The notes under the pieces: model-generated | Database searches by the model: none | Told to the model about the DNA's origin: nothing | What the model saw: the letters and a program-made list of their open reading frames with translations, nothing else | Program-made: the position numbers and the translations under genes | Source: Hydractinia symbiolongicarpus | Lineage: Eukaryota > Cnidaria > Hydrozoa > Anthoathecata > Hydractiniidae | Reading direction: 5' to 3' | Length of the DNA: 64,000 bases | NCBI RefSeq assembly: GCF_029227915.1 | Contig: NC_079887.1 | Location: 17,669,650-17,733,649 of the forward strand | In this document: positions 12,201-22,644 of the stretch, piece by piece | How positions within the stretch are numbered: the first letter of the stretch is position 1 | Layout: the number at the start of each line of letters is the position of its first letter

Positions 12201-14140
12201 TTACGTGTAAGGCTTTTATTAAGTGTCAAAAGGCATATTACGGCCTTCAGAGGCCTGTAAGAGTAGTTGACGGTGTTATTAAGCCTAGCCGCAATGGAAA
12301 ACGACTTGGTACGTCGTAGTCTATTGATGGTGGAAGGATTAGACCAATGGTAACCAGCGCAAGCACGTGGAACCACGTGATTTAAGTGAAAGGCCCTTAC
12401 TAGCTGTCAAAAGGCCATTTTACGATCTTTAGAGGTCTGTAAGCGCAGTTGACGGTGTTATAAAGCCATGGCGCAATGGAAAACGACTTGGGAAGTCTTA
12501 GTGCATTGAGAGTGGCAGGATTAGACCATTGTTAAACAGCGCAGGCATGTGGAACCACGTGCTTTACGTGTAAGGCCTTTATTAGGCATCAAAAGGCCAT
12601 ATTACAGTGTTTAGAGGCCTGTAAGCGTAGTTGACTGTGTTTTAAAGACTTGGCGCAATGGAAAAAGACTTGGGACGTCGTAGTCTAATGAGAGTTGAAG
12701 GACTAGACCAATGGTAACCTACGCAGGCACGTGGAATTACGTGATTTATGTGTAAGGCCTTTATTAGGCAGCAAAATGCCATATTACAGCGTTTAGAGGC
12801 CTATAAGCGTAGTTGACTGTGTTTTAAAGACATGACGCAATGGAAAACAATTTGGGACGTCGTAGTCTATAGAGAGTGGAAAGATTAGACCAATGGTAAC
12901 CTGCGCAGGCACGTGAAACCACGTGATTTACGTGTAAGGCTCTTTTTAGGCATCAAAATGCCATATTACGGTCTTTAGAGGCCTGTGCGCGTAGTTCACT
13001 GTGATTTAAAGAAATGGCGCAATGGAAAACGATTTAGGACGTCGTAGTCTATAGAGAGTGGCAAGATTAGACAAATGGTAACCTGTGCAGGCACGTGAAA
13101 CCACGTGATTTACGTGTAAGGCCTTTATTAGGTGTCAAAAGGCATATTACGGCCTTCAGAGGCCTGTAAGAGTAGTTGACGGTGTTATTAAGCCTAGGCG
13201 CAATGGAAAACGACTTGGGAAGTCGTAGTCCATTGAGTGTGGAGGGATTAGACCAATGGTAAACAGCGCAGGCACGTGGAACCACGTGCTTTACGTGTCA
13301 GGCCTTTATTAGGCGTCAAAAAGCCATATTACAGTGTTTAGAGACCTGTGCGCGTAGTTGACTGTGTTTTAAAGACATGACGCAGTGGAAAACGATTTGG
13401 GACTTCGTAGTGCATTGACAGTGAAAGGATTAGACCAATGGTAACCTGCGCAGGCACGTGGAACTACGTGATTTACGTACAAGGCTTTTATTAAGCATCA
13501 AAAGGCCATATTACAGTCTTTACAGGCCTGTGCGAGTAGTTGACTGTGTTTTAAAGACTTGGCGCAATGGAAAAAGACTTGGGACGTCGTAGTCTAATGA
13601 GAGTGGCAAGGTTAGACCAATGGTAACCTGTGCAGGCACGTGGAACCACGTGATTTACGTACAAGGCTTTTATTAAGCATCAAAAGGCCATATTTCAGTC
13701 TTTACAGGCCTGTGCGGGTAGTTGATTGTGTTTTAAAGACATGACGCAGTGGAAAACGATTTGGGACTTCGTAGTGCATTGAGAGTGTAAGGATTAGACC
13801 AATGGTAAGCCTCGCAGGCACGTGGAACCACGTGATTTACGTGTAAGGATCTTTTTAGGAATCAAAATGCCATATTACGGCTTTTAGAGGCCTGTGCGCG
13901 TAGTTCACTGTGATTTAAAGAAATGGCGCAATGGAAAACGATTTGGGACGTCGTAGTCTATAGAGAGAGGCAAGATTAGACAAATGGTAACCTGTGCAGG
14001 CACGTGAAACCACGTGATTTACGTGTAAGGCCTTTATTAGGTGTCAAAAGGCATATTACGGCCTTCAGAGGCCTGTAAGTGTAGTTGACGGTGTTATTAA
14101 GCCTAGGCGCATTGGAAAACGACTTGGTACGTCGTAGTCT
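9236..14140 (+). repeat. Mosaic of dispersed short HOR pieces
   Basis: About 27 monomers without one dominant period. Recognisable pieces are two consecutive 180-bp A monomers (9568-9747, 9748-9927); a run of C monomers at about 10.7-11.2 kb; an A-type unit seen at about 11.43, 13.07 and 13.98 kb, spaced 1,635 then 909 bp (9 and 5 monomers); a piece with ATGAGGCAATAG at 11.74 kb that recurs 5,267 bp later; and the copy of 5.72-6.51 kb at 12.08-12.87 kb. Confidence 0.75.
9568..9927 (+). repeat. Two adjacent 180-bp A monomers
   Basis: The landmarks CGCAGTGG (9568), CGCAATGG (9748) and CGCAATGG (9928) are exactly 180 bp apart. Each monomer lacks one T in GGCTTTATTAA and one C in AAAAGGCATA. Because 180 is a multiple of three, a minus-strand open frame can run across both, giving the longest open frame of the window (149 codons, 9565-10014). 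It is periodic at 60 codons and has no sign of being a gene. Confidence 0.85.
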
Positions 14141-15950
14141 ATTGATGGTGGAAGGATTAGACCAATGGTAACCAGCGCAAGCACGTGGAACCACGTGATT
14201 TAAGTGAAAGGCCCTTACTAGCTGTCAAAAGGCCATTTTACGGTCTTTAGAGGTCTGTAAGCGCAGTTGACGGTGTTATAAAGCCATGGCGCAATGGAAA
14301 ACGACTTGGGAAGTCTTAGTGCATTGAGAGTGGCAGGATTAGACCATTGTTAACAGCGCAGGCATGTGGAACCACGTGCTTTACGTGTAAGGCCTTTATT
14401 AGGCATCAAAAGGCCATATTACAGTGTTTAGAGGCCTGTAAGCGTAGTTGACTGTGTTTTAAAGACATGACGCAGTGGAAAACAACTTGGGACGTTGTAG
14501 TCCATTGACAGTGAAAGGATTAGACCAATGGTAACCTGCGCAGGCACGTGGAACCACGTGATTTACGTACAAGGCTTTTATTAAGCATCAAAAGGCCATA
14601 TTACAGTCTTTACGGGCCTGTGCGCGTAGTTGACTGTGTTTAAAGACTTGACAATGGAAAAAGACTTGGGACGTCGTAGTTCATTGGCAGTGGAAGGATT
14701 CGAGCAATGGTAACCTACGCAGGCACGTGGAACTACGTAATTTATGTGTAAGGCCTTTATTAGGCAGCAAAAGGCCATATTACAGCGTTTAGAGGCCTGT
14801 AAGCGTAGTTGACAGTGTTTTAAAGACATGACGCAATGGAAAACAATTTGGGACGTCGTAGTCTATAGAGAGTGGCAAGGTTAGACCAATGGTAACCTGC
14901 GCAGGCACGTGAAACCACGTGATTTACGTGTAAGCCCTTATTAGGTGTCAAAAGGCCATATTACAGTCTTTACAGGCCTGTGCGAGTAGTTGAATGTGTT
15001 TTAAAGACTTGGCGCAATGGAAAAAGACTTGGGACGTCGTAGTCTATTGATGGTGGAAGGATTAGACCAATGGTAACCAGCGCAAGCACGTGGAACCACG
15101 TGATTTAAGTGAAAGGCCCTTACTAGCTGTCAAAAGGCCATTTTACGGTCTTTAGAGGTCTGTAAGCGCAGTTGACGGTGTTATAAAGCCATGGCGCAAT
15201 GGAAAACGACTTGGGAAGTCTTAGTGCATTGAGAGTGGCAGGATTAGACCATTGTTAACAGCGCAGGCATGTGGAACCACGTGCTTTACGTGTAAGGCCT
15301 TTATTAGGCATCAAAAGGCCATATTACAGTGTTTAGAGGCCTGTAAGCGTAGTTGACTGTGTTTTAAAGACATGACGCAGTGGAAAACAACTTGGGACGT
15401 TGTAGTCCATTGACAGTGAAAGGATTAGACCAATGGTAACCTGCGCAGGCACGTGGAACCACGTGATTTACGTACAAGGCTTTTATTAAGCATCAAAAGG
15501 CCATATTACAGTCTTTACGGGCCTGTGCGCGTAGTTGACTGTGTTTAAAGACTTGACAATGGAAAAAGACTTGGGACGTCGTAGTTCATTGGCAGTGGAA
15601 GGATTCGAGCAATGGTAACCTACGCAGGCACGTGGAACTACGTAATTTATGTGTAAGGCCTTTATTAGGCAGCAAAAGGCCATATTACAGCGTTTAGAGG
15701 CCTGTAAGCGTAGTTGACAGTGTTTTAAAGACATGACGCAATGGAAAACAATTTGGGACGTCGTAGTCTATAGAGAGTGGCAAGGTTAGACCAATGGTAA
15801 CCTGCGCAGGCACGTGAAACCACGTGATTTACGTGTAAGCCCTTATTAGGTGTCAAAAGGCCATATTACAGTCTTTACAGGCCTGTGCGAGTAGTTGAAT
15901 GTGTTTTAAAGACTTGGCGCAATGGAAAAAGACTTGGGACGTCGTAGTCT
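14141..15950 (+). repeat. Tandem pair of a 905-bp 5-mer (14141-15045 and 15046-15950)
   Basis: The copies match at offset 905 with very rare shared markers: GGATTCGAGC at 14691-14700 region and 15601, GTGTTTAAAGACTTGACAAT with small deletions, and GTGTAAGCCCTTATTAGG. The junction falls in GTCGTAGTCT, after which copy 1 continues with ATTGATGG into copy 2 and copy 2 exits into AATGAGAG. I saw almost no differences between the copies, so this looks like a young duplication. Confidence 0.88.
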
Positions 15951-18900
15951 AATGAGAGTTGAAGGACTAGACCAATGGTAACCTACGCAGGCACGTGGAA
16001 CTACGTGATTTATGTGTAAGGCCTTTATTAGGCAGCAAAAAGCCATATTACAGCGTTTAGAGGCCTATAAGCGTAGTTGACTGTGTTTTAAAGACATGAC
16101 GCAATGGAAAACAATTTGGGACGTCGTAGTCTATAGAGAGTGGAAAGATTAGACCAATGGTAACCTGCGCAGGCACGTGAAACCACGTGACTTACGTGTA
16201 AGGCTCTTTTTAGGCATCAAAATGCCATATTACGGCCTTTAGAGGCCTGTGCGCGTAGTTCACTGTGTTTGAAAGACATGGCGCAATGGAAAACGATTTG
16301 GGAGATCGTAGTCTATAGAGAGTGGCAAGGTTAGACCAATGATAACCTGTGCAGGCACGTGAAACCACGTGATTTACGTGTAAGGCCTTTATTAGGTATC
16401 AAAAGGCCATATTACAGTGTTTAGAGGCCTGTAAGAGTAGTTGACGGTGTTATTAAGCCTAGGCGCAATGGAAAACGACTTGGGAAGTCGTAGTCCATTG
16501 AGAGTGGAGGGATTAGACCAATGGTAAACAGCGCAGGCACGTGAAACCACGTGCTTTACGTGTCAGGCCTTTATTAGGCGTCAAAAAGCCATATTACAGT
16601 GTTTAGAGGCCTGTGCGCGTAGTTGACTGTGTTTTAAAGACATGACGCAGTGGAAAACGATTTGGGACTTCGTAGTGCATTGAGAGTGTAAGGATTAGAC
16701 CAATGGTAACATGCGCAGGCACGTGAAACCACGTGACTTACGTGTAAGGCTTTTATTAAGTGTCAAAAGGCATATTACGGCCTTCAGAGGAGGCCTGTAA
16801 GGGTAGTTGACGGTGTTATTAGGCCTAGGCGCAATGGAAAACGACTTGCTACGTCGTAGTCTATTGATGGTGGAAGGATTAGACCAATGGTAACCAGCGC
16901 AGGCACGTTGAACCACGTGATTTAAGTGAAAGGCCCTTACTGACTGTCAAAAAGCCATTTTACGGTCTTTAGAGGTCTGTAAGCGTAGTTGACTGTGTTA
17001 TAAAGCCATGAGGCAATAGAAAACGACTTGGGAAGTTGTAGTCCATTGAGAGTGGAAGGCTTAGACCAACGGTAAACAGCGCAGGCACGTGGAACCACGT
17101 GTTTTACGTGCAAGGCCATTATTAGGCATCAAAAGGTCATATTACAGCGTTTAGAGGCCTGTAAGCGTAGTTGACTGTGTTTTAAAGAAATGGCGCAATG
17201 GAAAACGACTTGGGAAGTCGTAGTCCATTAAGAGTGAAAGGATTGGTCCAATGGTAAACAGCGCAAGCACGTGGAACCTGTGATTTACGTGTAAGGCCTG
17301 TATTAGGCATCAAAAAGCCATATTACAGTGTTTAGAGGCCTGTGCGCGTAGTTGACTGTGTTTTAAAGACATGACGCAGTGGAAAACGATTTGGGACTTC
17401 GTAGTGCATTAAGAGTGTAAGGATTAGACCAATGGTAACATGCGCAGGCACGTGAAACCACGTGAGTTACGTGTAAGGCTTTTATTAAGTGTCAAAAGGC
17501 ATAATACGGCCTTCAGAGGCCTGTAAGAGTAGTTGACGGTGTTATTAAGCCTAGGCGCAATGGAAAACGACTTGGTACGTCGTAGTCTATTGATTGTGGA
17601 AGGATTAGACCAATGGTAACCAGCGCAAGCACGTGGAACCACGTGATTTACGTACAAGGCTTTTATTAAGCATCAAAAGGCCATATTACAGTCTTTACAG
17701 GCCTATGCGCGTAGTTGACTGTGTTTTAAAGACATGACAAAATGGAAAACAACTTGGGACGTCGTAGTCTATAGAGAGTGGAAAGATTAGACCAATGGTA
17801 ACCTGCGCAGGCACGTGAAACCACGTGATTTACGTGTAAGGCTCTTTTTAGGCATCAAAATGCCATGTTACGGTCTTTAGAGGCCTGTGCACGTAGTTCA
17901 CTGTGTTTTAAAGAAATGGCGCAATGGAAAACGATTTGGGACGTCGTAGTCTATAGAGAGTGGCAAGGTTAGACCAATGGTAACCTGTGCAGGCACGTGA
18001 AACCACGTGATTTTCGTGTAAGGCCTTTATTAGGTGTTAAAAAGCCATATTACAGTGTTTAGAGGCCTGTGCGCGTAGTTGACTGTGTTTTAAAGACATG
18101 ACGCAGTGGAAAACGATTTGGGACTTCGTAGTGCATTGAGAGTGTAAGGATTAGACCAATGGTAACATGCGCAGGCACGTGAAACCACGTGATTTACGTG
18201 TAAGGCTTTTATTAAGTGTCAAAAGGCATATTACGGCCTTCAGAGGCCTGTAAGAGTAGTTGACGGTGTTATTAAGCCTAGGCGCAATGGAAAACGACTT
18301 GGTACGTCGTAGTCTATTGATGGTGGAAGGATTAGACCAATGGTAACCAGCGCAAGCACGTGAAACCACGTGATTTAAGTGAAAGGCCCTTACTAGCTGT
18401 CAAAAGGCCATTTTACGGTCTTTAGAGGTCTGTAAGCGCAGTTGACGGTGTTATAAAGCCATGGCGCAATGGAAAACGACTTGGGAAGTCTTAGTGCATT
18501 GAGAGTGGCAGGATTAGACCATTGTTAAACAGCGCAGGCATGTGGAACCACGTGCTTTACGTGTAAGGCCTTTATTAGGCATCAAAAGGCCATATTACAG
18601 CGTTTAGAGGCCTGTAAGCGTAGTTGACTGTGTTTTAAAGACATGACGCAGTTGAAAACAACTTGGGACGTCGTAGTCAATTGACAGTGAAAGGATTAGA
18701 CCAATGGTAACCTGCGCAGGCACGTGGAACTACGTGATTTATGTGTAAGGCCTTTATTAGGCAGCAAAAGGCCATATTACAGCGTTTAGAGGCCTGTAAG
18801 CGTAGTTGACTGTGTTTTGAAGACATGACGCAATGGAAAACGATTTGGGACATCGTAGTCTATAGAGAGTGGCAAGGTTAGACCAATGGTAACCTGTGCA

Positions 18901-20160
18901 GGCACGTGGAACCACGTGATTTACGAACAAGGCTTTTATTAAGCATCAAAAGGCCATATTACAGTCTTTACAGGCCTGTGCGGGTAGTTGACTGTGTTTT
19001 AAAGACTTGGCGCAATGGAAAAAGACTTGGGACGTCGTAGTCTAATGAGAGTTGAAGGACTAGACCAATGGTAACCTGCGCGGGCACTAGGAACTACGTG
19101 ATTTATGTGTAAGGCCTTTATTAGGCATCAAAAAGCCATATTACAGTGTTTAGAGGCCTGTGCGCGTAGTTGACTGTGTTTTAAAGACATGACGCAGTGG
19201 AAAACGATTTGGGACTTCGTAGTGCATTGAGAGTGTAAGGATTAGACCAATGGTAACAAGCGCAGGCACGTGAAACCACGTGATTTACGTACAAGGCTTT
19301 TATTAGGCATCAAAAGGTCATATTACAGCGTTTAGAGGCCTGTAAGCGTAGTTGACTGTGTTTTAAAGAAATGGCGCAATGGAAAACGACTTAGGAAGTC
19401 GTAGTCCATTAAGAGTGAAAGGATTGGTCTAATGGTAAACAGCGCAAGCACGTGGAACCTGTGATTTACGTGTAAGGCCTGTATTAGGCATCAAAAGGCC
19501 ATATTACAGCGTTTAGAGGCCTGTGACCGTAGTTGACCGCATTTTAAAGTCATGACGCAATGGAAAACGATTTGGGACATCGTAATCCATTGAGAGTTGA
19601 AGGACTAGACCAATGGTAAGCCTCGCAGGCACGTGGAACCACGTGATTTACGTGTAAGGATCTTTTTAGGAATCAAAATGCCATATTACGGCTTTTAGAG
19701 GCCTGTGCGCGTAGTTCACTGTGTTTTAAAGACATGGCGCAATGGAAAACGATTTCGGACGTCGTAGTCTATAGAGAGTGGCAAGGTTAGACAAATGGTA
19801 ACCTGCGCAGGCACGTGAAACCACGTGATTTACGTGTAAGGCCTTTATTAGGTGTCAAAAGGCATAATACGGCCTTCAGAGGCCTGTAAGAGTAGTTGAC
19901 GGTGTTATTAAGCCTAGGCGCAATGGAAAACGACTTGGTAAGTCGTAGTCCATTGAGAGTGGAGGGATTAGACCAATGGCAACCAGCGCAAGCACGTGGA
20001 ACCACGTGATTTACGTACAAGGCTTTTATTAAGCATCAAAAGGCCATATTACAGTCTTTACAGGCCTATGCGCGTAGTTGACTGTGTTTTAAAGACATGA
20101 CAAAATGGAAAACAACTTGGGACGTCGTAGTCTATAGAGAGTGGAAAGATTAGACCAATG
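15951..20160 (+). repeat. Mosaic of dispersed HOR pieces
   Basis: About 23 monomers. Shared pieces: ATGAGGCAATAG at 17.01 kb (partner 11.74 kb, offset 5,267); a monomer with GATTGGTCCAATGG and GGAACCTGTGATT at 17.24 kb recurring with GATTGGTCTAATGG at 19.43 kb (offset 2,191, 12 monomers); and 18.85-19.28 kb matching 9.24-9.66 kb (offset 9,625; shared TAACAAGCGC). An A monomer near 16.79 kb carries a 3-bp insertion, CAGAGGAGGCCTG. Confidence 0.75.
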
Positions 20161-21034
20161 GTAACCTGCGCAGGCATGTGGAACCACGTGCTTTACGTGT
20201 AAGGCCTTTATTAGGCATCAAAAGGCCATATTACAGTGTTTAGAGGCCTGTAAGCGTAGTTGACTGTGTTTTAAAGACATGACGCAGTGGAAAACAACTT
20301 GGGACGTTGTAGTCCATTGACAGTGAAAGGATTAGACCAATGGTAACCTGCGCAGGCACGTGGAACCACGTGATTTACGTACAAGGCTTTTATTAAGCAT
20401 CAAAAGGCCATATTACAGTCTTTACGGGCCTGTGCGCGTAGTTGACTGTGTTTTAAAGACTTGGAGCAATGGAAAAAGACTTGGGACGTCGTAGTCCATT
20501 GGCAGTGGAAGGATTCGAGCAATGGTAACCTACGCAGGCACGTGGAACTACGTGATTTATGTGTAAGGCCTTTATTAGGCAGCAAAAGGCCATATTACAG
20601 CGTTTAGAGGCCTGTAAGCGTAGTTGACAGTGTTTTAAAGACATGACGCAATGGAAAACAATTTGGGACGTCGTAGTCTATAGAGAGTGGCAAGGTTAGA
20701 CCAATGGTAACCTGCGCAGGCACGTGAAACCACGTGATTTACGTGTAAGCCCTTATTAGGTGTCAAAAGGCCATATTACAGTCTTTACAGGCCTGTGCGA
20801 GTAGTTGACTGTGTTTTAAAGACTTGGCGCAATGGAAAAAGACTTGGGACGTCGTAGTCTAATGAGAGTTGAAGGACTAGACCAATGGTAACCTACGCAG
20901 GCACGTGGAACTACGTGATTTATGTGTAAGGCCTTTATTAGGCAGCAAAAAGCCATATTACAGCGTTTAAAGGCCTATAAGCGTAGTTGACTGTGTTTTA
21001 AAGACTTGACGCAATGGAAAACAATTTGGGACGT
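20161..21034 (+). repeat. Third, partial copy of the 905-bp 5-mer region
   Basis: GGATTCGAGC at 20511 and the monomers around it match 15.25-16.12 kb at offset 4,910 (27 monomers). Here the C monomer reads GTTTTAAAGACTTGGAGCAA, without the 4-bp loss seen at about 14.64 and 15.55 kb, so this copy probably keeps the older form. Homology runs on into the GCCTATAAGCG monomer at about 20.97 kb. Confidence 0.8.
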
Positions 21035-22344
21035 CGTAGTGCATTGAGAGTGTAAGGATCAGACCAATGGAAACATGCGCAGGCACGTGAAACCACGTGA
21101 TTTACGTGTAAGGCTTTTATTAAGTGTCAAAAGGCATATTACGGCCTTCAGAGGCCTGTAAGAGTAGTTGACGGTGTTATTAAGCCTAGGCGCAATGGAA
21201 AACGACTTGGGAAGTCGTAGACCCTTGAGAGTGGAGGGATTAGACGAATGGTAAACAGTGCAGGCACGTGGAACCACGTGCTTTACGTGTAAGGCCTTTA
21301 TTAGGCATCAAAAACCCATATTACAGTGTTTAGAGGCCTGTGCGCGTAGTTGACTGTGTTTTAAAGACATGACGCAGTGGAAAACGATTTGGGACTTCGT
21401 AGTGCATTGAGAGTGTAAGGATTAGACCAATGGTAACATGCGCAGGCACGTGAAACCACGTGATTTACATGTAGGGCTTTATTAAGTGTCAAAAGGCATA
21501 TTACGGCCTTCAGAGGCCTGTAAGAGTAGTTGACGATGTTATTTAGCCTAGGCGCAATGGAAAACGACTTGGTACGTCGTAGTCTATTGATGGTGGAAGG
21601 ATTAGACCAATGGTAACCAGCGCAAGCACGTGGAACCACGTGATTTAAGTGAAAGGCCCTTACTAGCTGTCAAAAGGCCATTTTACGGTCTTTAGAGGTC
21701 TGTAAGCGTAGTTGACGGTGTCATAAAGCCATGGCGCAATGGAAAACGACTTGGGAAGTCTTAGTCCATTGAGAGTGGAAGGATTAGACAATTGTTAAAC
21801 AGCGCAGGCATGTGGAACCACGTGCTTTACGTGTAAGGCCTTTATTAGGTATCAAAAGGCCATATTACAGTGTTTAGAGGCCTGTAAGCGTAGTTGACTG
21901 TGTTTTAAAGACATGACGCAGTGGAAAACAACTTGAGACATCGTAGTCCATTGACAGTGAAAGGATTAGACCAATGGTAACCTGCACAGGCACGTGGAAC
22001 CACGTGATTTACGTACAAGGCTTTTATTAAGCATCAAAAGGCCATATTACAGTCTTTACAGGCCTGTGCGCGTAGTTGACTGTGATTTAAAGACTTGGCG
22101 CAATGGAAAAAGACTTGGGACGTCGTAGTCTAATGAGAGTTGAAGGACTAGACCAATGGTAACCTGCGCAGGCACGTGGAACTACGTGACTTATGTGTAA
22201 GGCCTTTATTAGGCAGCAAAAGGCCATATTACAGCGTTTAGAGGCCTGTAAGCGTAGTTGACTGTGTTTTAAAGACATGACGCAATGGAAAACGACTTGG
22301 TACGTCGTAGTCTAATGAGAGTTGAAGGACTAGACCAATGGTAA

Positions 22345-22354
22345 CCTGCGCAGG
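22345..22354. other. Palindrome CCTGCGCAGG (example)
   Basis: This perfect 10-bp palindrome occupies monomer positions 65-74 and directly abuts the G-box dyad at 75-90. It is intact in many A, C, E and F copies and is damaged by CpG-type changes in others (GTGCAGG, GCACAGG) and by the CTGCGAAGG variant in the right half. Confidence 0.8.
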
Positions 22355-22382
22355 CACGTGGAACTACGTGATTTATGTGTAA

Positions 22383-22407
22383 GGCCTTTATTAGGCAGCA
22401 AAAGGCC
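22383..22407. other. Inverted repeat GGCCTTT / AAAGGCC with 11-base spacer (example)
   Basis: Seven-base complementary arms GGCCTTT and AAAGGCC flank ATTAGGCAGCA at monomer positions 103-127. It is common in B (older form), E and G copies. Forms with GGATTTTATT, CTCTTTTTAGG or GCTTTTATT lose part of the left arm, so this dyad is less constant than the G-box dyad. Confidence 0.7.
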
Positions 22408-22462
22408 ATATTACAGCGTTTAGAGGCCTGTAAGCGTAGTTGACTGTGTTTTAAAGACATGA

Positions 22463-22644
22463 CGCAATGGAAAACGATTTGGGACGTCGTAGTCTATAGA
22501 GAGTGGCAAGGTTAGACCAATGGTAACCTGTGCAGGCACGTGGAACCACGTGATTTACGTACAAGGCTTTTATTAAGCATCAAAAGGCCATATTACAGTC
22601 TTTACAGGCCTGTGCGGGTAGTTGACTGTGTTTTAAAGACTTGG
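22463..22644 (+). repeat. Exemplar monomer, subfamily C (182 bp)
   Basis: Subfamily C is marked by TTTACGTACAAGGCTTTTAT, TAAGCATCAAAAGGCC, then CAGTCTTTACAGGCCTGTGC and the ending TTTTAAAGACTTGG. It contains the perfect 10-bp palindrome ACAGGCCTGT. C monomers occur in short runs, for example three in a row at about 10.7-11.2 kb, and are commonly followed by an E monomer. Confidence 0.85.

Larger units (their letters stand above)
22281..22462 (+). repeat. Exemplar monomer, subfamily E (182 bp)
   Basis: Subfamily E is marked by TCTAATGAGAGTTGAAGGAC, GGAACTACGTGATTTATGTG, TTAGGCAGCAAAAGGCC, and CAGCGTTTAGAGGCCTGTAA. Two of its three ACGT cores are altered relative to other subfamilies: the second loses its full CACGTG form and the third reads ATGTG. 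Two consecutive E monomers occur at about 22.1-22.46 kb and again at about 23.7-24.1 kb. Confidence 0.85.

Noticed and set aside
14691-14701. Pol III B-box-like GGATTCGAGC (also 15601 and 20511)
   Set aside because: Only the TTCGA core agrees, no tRNA-like or A-box element accompanies it, and the motif is a rare variant of the repeat.
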